64,000 bases of DNA, taken from JAYOEY01 sp038116945. Its GTDB lineage: Bacteria; Pseudomonadota; Alphaproteobacteria; MPNO01; UBA2964. Where the stretch lies: positions 124,001-188,000 of the forward strand of contig JAYOEY010000003.1 of assembly GCA_038116945.1 (NCBI GenBank), written 5' to 3'. The position numbers and the translations under genes are program-made. The notes beneath the pieces are model-generated. The model saw only the letters and a program-made list of their open reading frames with translations. It had not been told where the DNA came from and did not search any database. Below are positions 7,938-17,043 of the stretch, in pieces. Position 1 is the stretch's first letter. The number at the start of each line of letters is the position of its first letter.

Positions 7938-8900
7938 ATGATCGTCGATTTTCAGCACCATTTCGTCCCGCGCGAGCTGGGTCCCGGCCCGGATGCCGAG
8001 GCAAAGACCGTTTACGACGCGCATGGCGTGCCCAGCTATTCGTTCCATAACCTGCTCTACGATCTCGACGAGCATGTCGCGATGATGGACGAGGCGGGAA
8101 TCGACGCGGCGACGCTGTCCTGCGCCGAGGGCATGTGCGGGCCGCTCGACAAGAGCCGGATCATCAACGACGCAGCGAAGAAGGCTGCCGACGACTACCC
8201 CGGTCGTTTCATCGGCACCGCGCACGCCCACCCGCTTGGCGGAGCTGAGGCATTCGCCGAACTCGCCCGCTGCCAGGACGAGCTCGGCTTCCCCGGCGTG
8301 GTGATCTGTTCCGAGTTCAACATGAAGCTCGACGATCCGGCCCTGAACCCGTTCTGGGAGGAATGCCAGCGGCGCGGCCTGTACGTGTTCGTCCACCCCG
8401 CGCTCAAGCTCGACCATCCGGAGCCGTACGATGCCTACGACATGGGCCGTTCCATCGGCCGTGAATTCTCGATGGCGCTGTCGGTGATCCGGCTGATCAA
8501 TGGCGGCGTGCTCGACCGGTTCCCCGAGCTGACCGTGCAGATCGCCCATCTCGGCGGCGGCATCGGCTCGGTGCTGGGCCGGCTGCGGTCCTATCAGGAC
8601 AAGGATTTCTGGGGCACCAGGGGCAACGAGCGCCACGGCTGCCTGCCGGAACGCGACATGGATTACTACCTGCGGGAAAGACTGGTGTTCGACACGGCCG
8701 GTTTCTGCGGCGCGATCACGTCGGTCAAGTCGTCTCTGGTCGAGCTGCCGGCGTCGCGGGTCGTCTACGCCACCGATTACCCGCAGGAAATCCGCGAACG
8801 CTCGGCGGTGAAGAAGTTCGTCGACGAGGTGCGCGATCTCGGCCCCGACGGGGCGGCCATCCTCGACGGCAATGCCGGGCTTCTGATACCCGGCGCCTAG
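7938..8900 (+). CDS. amidohydrolase-2 family protein, ACMSD-like
   Basis: A 320-residue TIM-barrel protein similar to aminocarboxymuconate-semialdehyde decarboxylase and related metal-dependent decarboxylases and hydratases. It starts MIVDFQHHFVP, so the usual first metal His of the HxH pair is Gln. Further family features are IGTAHAHPLGG near residue 95, the IAHLGGGIG turn near 200, and VVYATDYPQEI near 275, which supplies the terminal Asp. ATG 7938 has an AGGGAG site. A hairpin (8888-8906) overlaps the stop and a T-run follows at 8939-8945, perhaps a weak terminator. The substrate is unknown; the family suggests decarboxylation or hydration of a ring-cleavage or aromatic acid. Confidence 0.8.
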   Translation: MIVDFQHHFVPRELGPGPDAEAKTVYDAHGVPSYSFHNLLYDLDEHVAMMDEAGIDAATLSCAEGMCGPLDKSRIINDAAKKAADDYPGRFIGTAHAHPLGGAEAFAELARCQDELGFPGVVICSEFNMKLDDPALNPFWEECQRRGLYVFVHPALKLDHPEPYDAYDMGRSIGREFSMALSVIRLINGGVLDRFPELTVQIAHLGGGIGSVLGRLRSYQDKDFWGTRGNERHGCLPERDMDYYLRERLVFDTAGFCGAITSVKSSLVELPASRVVYATDYPQEIRERSAVKKFVDEVRDLGPDGAAILDGNAGLLIPGA

Positions 8901-9004
8901 CCGGGTCGATACGCAGATGGCCACAACTGTCTGACCGGTTTTTTTGGGGCGATTCCCCTGTTTATTAATCAGGGTTAAATCGGACCGGCCGCACCGCTGG
9001 CAAT

Positions 9005-9856
9005 ATGACCGGCATGCAGATACCAAGAATCCTCGTTCCGGGTCTCGTCGCCGCCGTCGTTCTGGCAACGCCGCCTGCTTTCGCCGCGATCCTGTTTGCC
9101 GAAGACTTCTCGGGGCACAGCACGGCGGGTGGCGCGGCCGGCACCAACGGCTGGACCGGCGACAACATCAACATCAATGCCAGTCCGGATTTCGGCGGCA
9201 GCAACGTCCTCGACGGCAACGACGCGTCCGGCACCATCGACGGGTTCGCGGTCGTCGAACGACAGTTCGGCAACCTGTCTGGAACCAGCGGACTGCACGA
9301 ATTTTCGATAGATGTGTTCGGCCAGACCGCATCGCTGCCGTCGCATAATTCGGCGATGGGGATCGGGTCGAGCGCGAACGCAACGCTGAACCGCGCCGGC
9401 GCTTACTGGCTGGTCCTCTACGACAAGGACAATGTCTCGGGAAAAACGGGCTACTTCTTCGATGCGCGCGGCATCACGGGCAACAGTTCCGCCTTCCAGA
9501 GCTTCGACGGGCCCTTCAATCAGGTCGAAACCCTGAAAATCGTCATCGACGCCAGCCTCGGCGAAGTATTCGGCGTATTCGATTTCGGCGGCAGTCTGCA
9601 GGAAACAGCGCATTTCACGGTCGGCGCGGCGGAAATCGGCGCGATCGACGAGGTGTTCGGCTTCACCGATTTCCGGTCGGCCAATCCGGGCGGCGCGTTT
9701 GCCAGCACCGGTCTCGGCTCTCAGTTTTCGGGGGCGCAATGGGACAATATCGTTGTGTCGTCGGACGCGGTTCCGGTACCGGAACCGGGCGCGCTTCAGG
9801 TCTATGCCATCGGAATTCTTGGTATCGTCGCCCTGCGGCGCCGCCCGAATTCCTGA
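9005..9856 (+). CDS. PEP-CTERM sorting domain protein
   Basis: A 283-residue secreted protein. Residues 1-27 form a signal peptide (hydrophobic core LVPGLVAAVVLATPPAFA). The body is rich in Gly, Ser, Asn and Asp, resembling beta-sandwich surface proteins. The C terminus has the PEP-CTERM tripartite signal: VPVPEPGALQ, a hydrophobic helix (GILGIVALRR) and a basic tail. Exosortase systems cut such proteins and anchor or release them with exopolysaccharide. No exosortase is in the window. ATG 9005 is the longest start; ATG 9014 is equally possible. It stands alone between convergent neighbours and ends just before a bidirectional hairpin terminator. Confidence 0.85.
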   Translation: MTGMQIPRILVPGLVAAVVLATPPAFAAILFAEDFSGHSTAGGAAGTNGWTGDNININASPDFGGSNVLDGNDASGTIDGFAVVERQFGNLSGTSGLHEFSIDVFGQTASLPSHNSAMGIGSSANATLNRAGAYWLVLYDKDNVSGKTGYFFDARGITGNSSAFQSFDGPFNQVETLKIVIDASLGEVFGVFDFGGSLQETAHFTVGAAEIGAIDEVFGFTDFRSANPGGAFASTGLGSQFSGAQWDNIVVSSDAVPVPEPGALQVYAIGILGIVALRRRPNS

Positions 9857-9873
9857 TCCGCCCCGATACGAAA

Positions 9874-9899
9874 ACGGCGCGGGAAGACCCCCGCGCCGT
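9874..9899. terminator. hairpin terminator between convergent genes
   Basis: Ten-base perfect arms ACGGCGCGGG (9874-9883) and CCCGCGCCGT (9890-9899) with a six-base loop. On the minus strand the stem is followed by a short T-run, so it should stop transcripts of the hydratase-lyase gene; on the plus strand it follows the PEP-CTERM gene. Confidence 0.7.
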
Positions 9900-9921
9900 C
9901 TCGTCTGAACTGCAGACCGCC

Positions 9922-10851
9922 TTACTTCTTGGCTGCCTTCTTGGCCGCCTTCTTCGGTGCGGCCTTGCGCGCGGCGGAGGGACGGCGCTTGCCGCCCTTC
10001 TCCGTGGTCTTGCCGTCGGCGGCGCCGACATAGGGCGAGAACACGGGGCGATAAGCCTTTTCGTCGATGAACTGGCGGATGCCCTCGGCATAGGCGTCGT
10101 GCCCGCGGGCCGCGTCGCGGATCTTGATCTCCGCCATCTTGGCGTTGAGGTAATCCGACGCCGCGCGCCAGGACATGTCCTGCGTCGCCCTGATCGCGTG
10201 CTTGGTCGCCCGCAGCACGTTGGGGTTCTTCTCAAGCAGTTCCTTCGCCAGCTTGAGCGTTTCCTTGCGGAGGTTTTTCTTCGGCACCGAGAAATTGACC
10301 ATGCCGATGCGGGCCGCGTCCTTGCCGGTGAACGTCCGTCCGGTGCAGGCGTAGAACATGGCGTCGCGCTGGCTGAACAGGTCGGTCACCATCTTGGACA
10401 CCATGCCGCCCGGCAGGATGCCCCAGTTGACTTCCGACAGCGAGAAAATGGCTTCGTCAGCCGCGACTGCGAAATCGGCGCAGATGCAATGGGTGAACGC
10501 GCCGCCGATGCAGTAGCCGTTGACCATCGAAATGGTCGGCTTGTTGTACATCCACAGCTTGTCGCTGCGCCAGCGGCTGTCGTTGCTCGCCTTGGCCTTG
10601 GCCTCCGGATTGCCGTCGGTTTCGCGGAAATATTCCTTGAGGTCCTGCCCCGCGCTGTAGGACACGCCTTCGCCCGTCAGGATCACCAGCTTGGTGTCCG
10701 GATCGGTTTCCAGCAGCGTCATGATCTCCATCATTTCCGCGTGGAACGTGGGGCTCATCGCGTTGCGCTTTTCCGGGCGGTTGAAGATCACCCAGGTGAT
10801 CCCGTCCTTCTGCTGGTCGACTTTCACGCATGAATATTTCTTTTTCAGCAT
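9922..10851 (-). CDS. p-hydroxycinnamoyl-CoA hydratase-lyase-like enoyl-CoA hydratase with Lys/Ala-rich tail
   Basis: A 309-residue crotonase-fold protein. The start ITWVIFNRPEKRNAMSP and the SAGQDLKEYFRE oxyanion region match feruloyl-CoA hydratase-lyases (Ech/HCHL, FerB), which convert feruloyl-CoA to vanillin and acetyl-CoA; the second glycine-rich block is NGYCIGGAFTH. The FerA-like CoA synthetase directly upstream supports this. Unusual is the C-terminal extension from about residue 285: a run of Lys, Ala, Arg and Pro ending KKAAKKAAKK, like histone H1-type tails, absent from typical HCHLs. ATG 10851 has an AGGAGAGGA site. It is the last gene of a five-gene operon, 93 bases after the synthetase gene. 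Confidence 0.8.
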   Translation of the reverse strand: MLKKKYSCVKVDQQKDGITWVIFNRPEKRNAMSPTFHAEMMEIMTLLETDPDTKLVILTGEGVSYSAGQDLKEYFRETDGNPEAKAKASNDSRWRSDKLWMYNKPTISMVNGYCIGGAFTHCICADFAVAADEAIFSLSEVNWGILPGGMVSKMVTDLFSQRDAMFYACTGRTFTGKDAARIGMVNFSVPKKNLRKETLKLAKELLEKNPNVLRATKHAIRATQDMSWRAASDYLNAKMAEIKIRDAARGHDAYAEGIRQFIDEKAYRPVFSPYVGAADGKTTEKGGKRRPSAARKAAPKKAAKKAAKK

Positions 10852-10944
10852 CGAATTTCCTCTCCTGCTGCTGTCTGGTTGAAGTCCGTTCCTGTTGATG
10901 CGGCATCATGCCGCGCAATTCGGCGGCGGTATACCGCCATAAGA

Positions 10945-13023
10945 TCAGTTTTTCCGCACCGGCCGCACGTCGATCGCCCGCACGCCCTTTCCGCGCTCCA
11001 GCACGATCAGCGGGTTGATCTCGATATCGCTCAGCCAGGTGCGGTGATCGACGAAGAAAGCCGACAGTGCAGCGATCGCATCCGCCAGCGCATCGACGTC
11101 GCGCGGCGCCTGTCCGCGGAACCCGTCGAGCGCTTTTGCCCCACGCAGTTCGGCGAGCATACCGCGCGCATCGTCCGCCGTCACCGGCGCAAGGCGCAGC
11201 GACACATCCTTCATCAGCTCGACGAACACACCGCCCAGCCCGACCACGACCAGAGGACCGAAATCCGGATCGTCTCTCATGCCGACCAGCATTTCGAACC
11301 CGTCGACCATCTCCTGCACCAGGAACCCGTCGATGGAGCCGTCGGGCAGGGAGGCCAGCAGGTCGGCGGCCTCGGCCGCAACCGCGTCGGCGTTGGCGAG
11401 GTTGAGCCTCACGCCGCCCGCCTCGGTCTTGTGGCTGAACCGGGCGGAGACGATCTTGAGCGCGACCGGGAAGCCGATGCGACCAGCGGCGGCGGCCGCC
11501 TCATCCGGCGTCGGGCCCGTCTGTTCCTGCTTCGGCGCGGTCAGCCCGGCGGCGTCCAGCGCCGCCTCCAGCGCGCCCTCAGCGATATTGGCCGCATCGC
11601 CCGCCGGGTCCGGCAGCGCAGGCACCCCGCGCCGTTTCACCGCGCCGTAACGCACCAGCGCCTGCATCGCGCGCACCGTTTGCGGAATGCCGAAGAAGCA
11701 CGGCAGGCCGGTGCGTTTCTGGAAGTCGCGATAGGAATCGTTGGCGTTCTGCGCCATCCGCGAGAAACCGAAGATCGGCTTGTCGGTGTAGGCGATCAGG
11801 TCGGCATAGATATCGAAATTGCTGTCGGGATCGCCCGGAATCGGTAGACGCGCCTGGATCGCCATGATGTCGACATCGTCCTCGTCGGCGAACGCCTTGG
11901 ACAGGCGGCAGAACCGCTCGACATTACCGGCGAGCGCCGTGCCGGCATCCATCGGGTTGTAGACATCGACATCGTCGGGAACGATTTCCTCCATCCGTTC
12001 CACCGTCGCGGGAGACAAAGTAGCGAGCGTCGCACCTGCATCGTCCACCGCGTCGAGCGACAGGCCGACCGCGCCGCCGGAAGACGTGACGATGGCCATT
12101 TTCGGGCCTGTCGGATAGCGCTTCTGGGTGAACGCGAGAACGATCTCCACCATGTCATCGAGATTGTTGCAACGCGTGATGCCGTACTTGTTGCACATCG
12201 CCTGGAACACGTCGTCGTCGACCGCCACCGCGCCGGTATGGGTTGCCGCCTGTTCCTTGCCGAGTTCGGTCCGGCCCAGCTTGATCAGGACCACCGGCTT
12301 GCCGGCCTCGAACGCGCGGCCCGCCGCCTCCATGAAAGCCTTTGGCCGGCGGATGCTTTCCAGCATGGCGACGATGATCTCGGTATCAGGATCGCCAACC
12401 AGGAAGTTGAGATAATCCGCGCAATCCAGCCCGAATTCGTTGCCGCAGCTTACCGCGTAGGAGAAACCGAGCCCGCGCTGCGCGGCCTGTGCGAACCAGT
12501 AGCCGAGCGTGCCGCCGGACTGAAAGATCCCGCCGACGGGCCCCTGCTGAAGATTCCTGAGCCGCGTCGTCGGATATTGCAACAGCTTGCGCGGCAGGGA
12601 GAACGTCCCCATGCAGTTGGGTCCGCACGCGGCAAGGCCCGCCTTCTGGATCATCGCGCGCAGCTCCGCGCCACGTTCGGTGCCGAGCTTCTTGCGGCCT
12701 TCGCCGAAACCGGCGGAAAAGATCGTTGCGGCTTTCAGCCCGTTCTCAATCCCGTCCTTGATGACGCCGTTGACGAACCGTCCCGGCACCACGATGGCGG
12801 CGTGATCGACCTGCTCGGGCAAGGCCGAGAAATCGGGATAAACCTTCTGGTCCCACAGCTCGTCCCGGCTGGGGTTGATCAGATAGACCCTGAGCGGAAA
12901 CCCGGCTTCCTTGATGTTATTGAAAAGCACCTTTGACCAGCCCTCGCCGCCGGTTTCGGACGCGCCCACAATGGCCATGGATTCGGGCTGCAACAGGGGG
13001 GAGACGTTGCGGAATTCTGTCAT
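10945..13023 (-). CDS. NDP-forming acyl-CoA synthetase, FerA-like
   Basis: A 692-residue protein of the ADP-forming acetyl-CoA synthetase superfamily. Order: CoA-binding Rossmann domain (MAIVGASETGG, residues 16-26), succinyl-CoA-synthetase-like domains with the ATHTGA phospho-His segment near 260, and a C-terminal ATP-grasp domain (ALKIVSARFSHKTEAGGV, near 525; SDIEINPLIV near 670). In Sphingobium SYK-6 the feruloyl-CoA synthetase FerA is of this type. The adjacent hydratase-lyase and acyl-CoA dehydrogenase make activation of ferulate, coumarate or a dihydro form plausible. Gaps to neighbours are 26 and 93 bases. Another carboxylic acid substrate cannot be excluded. Confidence 0.8.
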   Translation of the reverse strand: MTEFRNVSPLLQPESMAIVGASETGGEGWSKVLFNNIKEAGFPLRVYLINPSRDELWDQKVYPDFSALPEQVDHAAIVVPGRFVNGVIKDGIENGLKAATIFSAGFGEGRKKLGTERGAELRAMIQKAGLAACGPNCMGTFSLPRKLLQYPTTRLRNLQQGPVGGIFQSGGTLGYWFAQAAQRGLGFSYAVSCGNEFGLDCADYLNFLVGDPDTEIIVAMLESIRRPKAFMEAAGRAFEAGKPVVLIKLGRTELGKEQAATHTGAVAVDDDVFQAMCNKYGITRCNNLDDMVEIVLAFTQKRYPTGPKMAIVTSSGGAVGLSLDAVDDAGATLATLSPATVERMEEIVPDDVDVYNPMDAGTALAGNVERFCRLSKAFADEDDVDIMAIQARLPIPGDPDSNFDIYADLIAYTDKPIFGFSRMAQNANDSYRDFQKRTGLPCFFGIPQTVRAMQALVRYGAVKRRGVPALPDPAGDAANIAEGALEAALDAAGLTAPKQEQTGPTPDEAAAAAGRIGFPVALKIVSARFSHKTEAGGVRLNLANADAVAAEAADLLASLPDGSIDGFLVQEMVDGFEMLVGMRDDPDFGPLVVVGLGGVFVELMKDVSLRLAPVTADDARGMLAELRGAKALDGFRGQAPRDVDALADAIAALSAFFVDHRTWLSDIEINPLIVLERGKGVRAIDVRPVRKN

Positions 13024-13049
13024 CTCGATGGTCTTTCCTTAGCGATCGT

Positions 13050-13550
13050 TCAATTGTCGAAACGCGGCGGCGTTTTACCCTCGGGCAAATTGTCCGGACG
13101 CGGCAGGCCTTCCGGCGTATGGCAGCCGTCGCGATAGCGGCCGATCCCCTGCCCCGTGCCGACGATCACGCCGTTCTCGTCCACCGCCTCGGCGACCGAC
13201 ATGAACATGGTGCGCCCGCCGCCGGTCTTGCGCGCGTTGATCGTCACGCGGCTCCCGAGACGCACGGGGGCCACGAAATTGACAGTCAGCGTCACCGTCG
13301 CGCCGGACCGGTAATTGCCCGGGACGGTGCAGTAGATGGCGGCATGCGCGATTGCCGTGTCGATCGCGGTCGAGAGGCAGCCGCCATGCAGCACGCCGGC
13401 GCCGTTCAGCGTGTGTTCTGCAACGTCGAACTCGATCACGCAGCGGTCCAGCTCCCACTCGACCAGCCGGATCCCGATATCGTCGGAAAACCGGGCAAAG
13501 GATTTGAGCGACGGCCGCGGCGGCGGCAGGGATTTCGTATCGGGCGGCAT
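13050..13550 (-). CDS. hotdog-fold PaaI-type thioesterase
   Basis: A 166-residue protein of the PaaI/YbgC-like hotdog superfamily, which hydrolyses aromatic or aliphatic acyl-CoAs. The hallmark is LNGAGVLHGGCLSTAIDTAI near residues 60-80, where HGG precedes the central helix carrying the Asp. A later strand reads VTLTVNFVAPVRLGSRVTI. It sits seven bases after the acyl-CoA dehydrogenase gene and 26 before the CoA synthetase, so it is part of the same operon and probably recycles or drains CoA esters of that pathway. The last residues (KTPPRFDN) are unremarkable. Confidence 0.85.
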   Translation of the reverse strand: MPPDTKSLPPPRPSLKSFARFSDDIGIRLVEWELDRCVIEFDVAEHTLNGAGVLHGGCLSTAIDTAIAHAAIYCTVPGNYRSGATVTLTVNFVAPVRLGSRVTINARKTGGGRTMFMSVAEAVDENGVIVGTGQGIGRYRDGCHTPEGLPRPDNLPEGKTPPRFDN

Positions 13551-13557
13551 GGCGGTT

Positions 13558-14715
13558 CTATCCTCCGTATTGGCGGAGGATCTGCCGCGACAGCGCCATT
13601 TTAAGGATCTCCGTCGGCCCCTCGGTGATGATGAAGCTGCGCTGATCGCGGAAGAAGCGTTCGATCGGCAGGTCGGTGGTCAGCCCCATGCCGCCGTGGA
13701 TCTGCATGCAGCGGTCGGCGGCGTGGAACCCCATCTCGTCGCCGAAATACTTGCACATATAGCTCTGGTTGCGGACGTCCTCGCCCTGATCGACCCGCCA
13801 CGACGCCTCGTACACCATCAGGCGGAGCTGGTGCATGTGCTGGTACATGTCGACCAGCATGTTCTGCACCGTCTGGCGCGAGGCCAGCTTGGCCCCGAAG
13901 GTGGAGCGCTGGTTGGCATAGCTGGCAGCGAGTTCGAGACAGCGTTCGATCACGCCGACGCCGCGCGCGCCGTGGCGCAGGCGGCCTTCGGTCAGCCAGC
14001 TTTGCGCCGCCTTCATCCCGTCGCCTTCTTCGCCGACCCGGTTCTCGACCGGCACGCGCACGTTCTCGAACAGGATTTCCCACGGGCGGTCGCCGACCAT
14101 CAGCTCCTGCTGGCGCAGCAGCGTGACGCCGGGCGTACCCTTGTCGACCAGGAACACGGTCAGCCCGCCGCGCGAGCCCTTCTCGCGGTCGGTTGCGGCC
14201 ACCACCTGCATGAAATCGGCATTTCCCGCCCCTGTGATGAAGCGCTTGTGGCCGTTGATGACGTAATGATCGCCGTCCCGCACCGCGGTCGTCCGCATGC
14301 CGCCGGGATCGCCGCCGGCCTCCGGTTCGGTCTGGGCGAAGCAGTTCGTCTTTTCGCCGCTGAGCGTCGGAAAGAGATACCGCTCCTTCTGCTCGTCGTT
14401 CAAATAGTAGAGGATCGGGCTGACCCGCGGACCGAACAGCGACGCGCCGCGCGACGGCATGGCGATGGTACGCGACAGCTCTTCCCACATGACCGCCTTG
14501 GCCAGCGCGCCGAGACCGAGCCCGCCATATTCTTCGGGCACGTCGAACATCCAGAGGCCGAGCGCTTTCGCCTTCTCCTCCAGCATCGACTGCATCTCCG
14601 GCTTCATCTCGTTGCCGTCCATCGTCTCGCGTTCGATGGGAATCAGCTCGGTATCGACGAAGCGCCGAAGGTTCGCCTTGAGCATCTGCAGCTCTTCGGG
14701 AAGGTTGAAATCCAT
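13558..14715 (-). CDS. acyl-CoA dehydrogenase
   Basis: A 385-residue flavoprotein of the acyl-CoA dehydrogenase family with the three-domain layout. FAQTEPEAGGDPGGMRTTA (about residue 130) is the flavin/substrate loop and DRCMQIHGGMGLTTDLPIER the C-terminal FAD block. The Glu of ITEGPTEILKM sits where the catalytic base of short-chain enzymes lies. It would oxidise an acyl-CoA to the 2-enoyl-CoA, for example a dihydrocinnamoyl-CoA before the hydratase-lyase. Neighbours are AcuI-like (33 bases upstream) and the thioesterase (7 bases downstream). The gene at 15886 is a close paralogue of identical length. Confidence 0.9.
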   Translation of the reverse strand: MDFNLPEELQMLKANLRRFVDTELIPIERETMDGNEMKPEMQSMLEEKAKALGLWMFDVPEEYGGLGLGALAKAVMWEELSRTIAMPSRGASLFGPRVSPILYYLNDEQKERYLFPTLSGEKTNCFAQTEPEAGGDPGGMRTTAVRDGDHYVINGHKRFITGAGNADFMQVVAATDREKGSRGGLTVFLVDKGTPGVTLLRQQELMVGDRPWEILFENVRVPVENRVGEEGDGMKAAQSWLTEGRLRHGARGVGVIERCLELAASYANQRSTFGAKLASRQTVQNMLVDMYQHMHQLRLMVYEASWRVDQGEDVRNQSYMCKYFGDEMGFHAADRCMQIHGGMGLTTDLPIERFFRDQRSFIITEGPTEILKMALSRQILRQYGG

Positions 14716-14748
14716 CCTTTTCGTCTCCTGCCAGTTATTTCTTTCGGG

Positions 14749-15744
14749 TCAGCCCCGGACGTCGATGACGACCCGGCCGCGGGTTTCGCCCTTGAGAATT
14801 TTTTTGCCAAGCTCCGGCAACTCCCCAAGCGTCGCCGTCACGCACAGCGCATCCAGCGCCGCGCGCGGCATGTCGGCGGCTAGCCGGGCCCAGGCTGCCC
14901 GCCGGCGAACCTGCGGGCACATCACGGAATCGATGCCGAGCAGCTTTACGCCGCGCAGCAGGAAGGGAATGACGGTCGAATCGAGCTGCGGCCCGCCGGC
15001 CAGCCCGCAGGCGGCAACGACGCCGTGATATTTCATCTGCGGCAGCATGGCGGACAGCGCGTTGCCGCCCACCGCATCGACCGCGCCGGCCCAGCGTTCG
15101 GCGAGAAGCGGCCGGTCGGGTTTTTCGTCCAGTTCGGACCGCGGCACGATCTCCGCCGCGCCGAGCGCCTTCAGCCCGTCCGCCAGGTCGGCCCGCCCGG
15201 TCGAGGCATGGACCTCGTAGCCCAGCTTCGCCAGCACCGCGACGGCGACGCCGCCGACGCCGCCATTGGCGCCGGTCACCAGGACCGGGCCTGACTCCGG
15301 CGCAATCCCGTGATCCTCCAGCTCCATCACCGCCAGCATGGCCGTGAAGCCGGCTGTGCCGAGCGTCATCGCATCCTTTTCGGAGAGACCGTCGGGCAGC
15401 GGCACCAGCCATTCCGATTTCACCCGCGCGCGCTCCGCGTACCCGCCCCAGTGAGCCTCGCCGACACGCCAGCCGGTCAGCACGACCCGGTCGCCCGGCT
15501 TGTAATCGGGAGAATCGGATTCCGTCACCGTCCCGGCAAAATCGATGCCGGGGACGTGGGGATAATTCCGCACCAGACGGCCTATTCCGCCGAGAACCAT
15601 CCCGTCCTTGTAGTTGAGCGTGGAGTGCGACACCGCGACGGTCACGTCGCCGTCGGGCAGCCTGTCTTCGGTGAGATCCTGGATCGAGGCGGAAACGCCC
15701 TTCTCCGCCTCTTCGAGCACCAGCGCCCGAAATGTCTCCGCCAT
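14749..15744 (-). CDS. acuI: acrylyl-CoA reductase (AcuI/YhdH) type quinone oxidoreductase
   Basis: A 331-residue zinc-free medium-chain dehydrogenase/reductase. The N-terminal part HSTLNYKDGMVLGG and NYPHVPGIDFAGTV are characteristic of the AcuI/YhdH branch, followed by the NADPH fold VTGANGGVGGVAVAVLAKLG (about residue 155). AcuI reduces acryloyl-CoA to propionyl-CoA. It heads the minus-strand operon whose other members handle CoA esters; a role in reducing an enoyl-CoA intermediate or detoxifying acryloyl-CoA fits. The divergent gene at 15886 shares the 141-base promoter gap. Subfamily assignment is good; physiological substrate inferred. Confidence 0.85.
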   Translation of the reverse strand: MAETFRALVLEEAEKGVSASIQDLTEDRLPDGDVTVAVSHSTLNYKDGMVLGGIGRLVRNYPHVPGIDFAGTVTESDSPDYKPGDRVVLTGWRVGEAHWGGYAERARVKSEWLVPLPDGLSEKDAMTLGTAGFTAMLAVMELEDHGIAPESGPVLVTGANGGVGGVAVAVLAKLGYEVHASTGRADLADGLKALGAAEIVPRSELDEKPDRPLLAERWAGAVDAVGGNALSAMLPQMKYHGVVAACGLAGGPQLDSTVIPFLLRGVKLLGIDSVMCPQVRRRAAWARLAADMPRAALDALCVTATLGELPELGKKILKGETRGRVVIDVRG

Positions 15745-15885
15745 GCGGCGTCTCCCTGAAAGGTACCCGGTCTGTGCCGGTTTCCATCCTTTCTATCCCT
15801 CGCCCGGTGCCGTTGACAAGGGCGGGACCGGCCCCGATCATCGGCCGGAGACGACACTCAGAATAACAGTACAGGGAGCCCGCCG

Positions 15886-17043
15886 GTGCAATATCCGTTG
15901 TCAGAAGAGCATCAGATGTTCCGCGAGACCATGGAGCGTTTCGTGAACGAGGAGATGATCCCGCATGAGATGGAAACCTGCGAGAACGGCGAGCTCAAAC
16001 CGGAGTGGCGGGAGAAGTTCCATGCCCGCGCCAAAGAACTCGGCATCTGGAAGATGGAAGTGCCGGAGGAATATGGCGGTGTCGGCGCGGACCTGATCTC
16101 GCTGGTCATCGTGTGGGAGCAGCTCGGCCGCACCGTTGCGGTGCCGACCCGCGGGCTCGGCGGCATCATGGGACCGCAGGTGCGCGCGCCCCTGTATGAG
16201 CTGTCCGACGAGTTGAAGGAGAAATATCTCTACCCGGTGCTGAACGGAGAGAAGACCGCCTGTTTCGCCCAGACGGAACCGGACGCCGGCGGCGACCCCG
16301 GCGGCATGCGGACCACCGCCGTGCTCAAGGGCGACAAATACATCGTCAACGGCACCAAGCGCTTCATCACCGATGCCGACGAGGCCGATTTCTGCCAGCT
16401 TCTGGCGGCCACCGACCGCGAAAAGGGTTCGCGCGGCGGCATCTCGATGTTCCTGGTCGACATGGACGCGCCGGGCATCAAGATCACCACCAAGTTCGAG
16501 ACCATGATGGGCGACTGGCCCTGCGAGATCCATTTCGACAATGTCGAAATACCGGTCGAGCAGCGCATCGGCGAGGAAGGCCAGGGCTTCGCGCTAGGCC
16601 AGCGCTTTCTCGCCCACGGGCGTCTCAAGCACGGCGCGCGCGGCGTCGGCACGGCCCAGCGCTGCCTCGACATGATGTGCGAATACGCGCAAGCCCGCGA
16701 AACGTTCGGCCAGAAGCTCGCCAACCGGCAGGCGGTGCAGTGGATGATCACCGACACCTATGTCGAGCTGCAGGCGTCGCGCCTGATGGTCTACAACACC
16801 GCCGACCGGGCGTCGCGCGGCGAAGTCGACCGCACCGACGGGTTCATCCAGAAGATGTACGCCGACGAGCTCGGCTTCCGCGCCGCCGACCGCTGCATGC
16901 AGGTGCATGGCGGCATCGGGCTCACCACCGACCTGCCGATAGAGCAGTTCTGGCGCCAGGCGCGCAGCTTCCGCATCACCGAGGGCCCGACCGAAATCAT
17001 GAAGATGGTCATCGCCCGCAACGTGCTCAGGGAATATCGCTGA
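15886..17043 (+). CDS. acyl-CoA dehydrogenase (paralogue)
   Basis: A 385-residue acyl-CoA dehydrogenase, very similar along its length to the one at 13558: it shares FAQTEPDAGGDPGGMRTTA, GSRGGISMFLVDMDAPG, ADRCMQVHGGIGLTTDLPIE and the catalytic-region ITEGPTEIMKM. The start is GTG 15886 with an AGGGAG seven bases upstream. It is transcribed divergently from the AcuI operon. Duplication across a shared promoter region suggests both act on related acyl-CoAs. Its last 17 bases overlap the convergent leuD-like gene. Confidence 0.9.
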   Translation: MQYPLSEEHQMFRETMERFVNEEMIPHEMETCENGELKPEWREKFHARAKELGIWKMEVPEEYGGVGADLISLVIVWEQLGRTVAVPTRGLGGIMGPQVRAPLYELSDELKEKYLYPVLNGEKTACFAQTEPDAGGDPGGMRTTAVLKGDKYIVNGTKRFITDADEADFCQLLAATDREKGSRGGISMFLVDMDAPGIKITTKFETMMGDWPCEIHFDNVEIPVEQRIGEEGQGFALGQRFLAHGRLKHGARGVGTAQRCLDMMCEYAQARETFGQKLANRQAVQWMITDTYVELQASRLMVYNTADRASRGEVDRTDGFIQKMYADELGFRAADRCMQVHGGIGLTTDLPIEQFWRQARSFRITEGPTEIMKMVIARNVLREYR

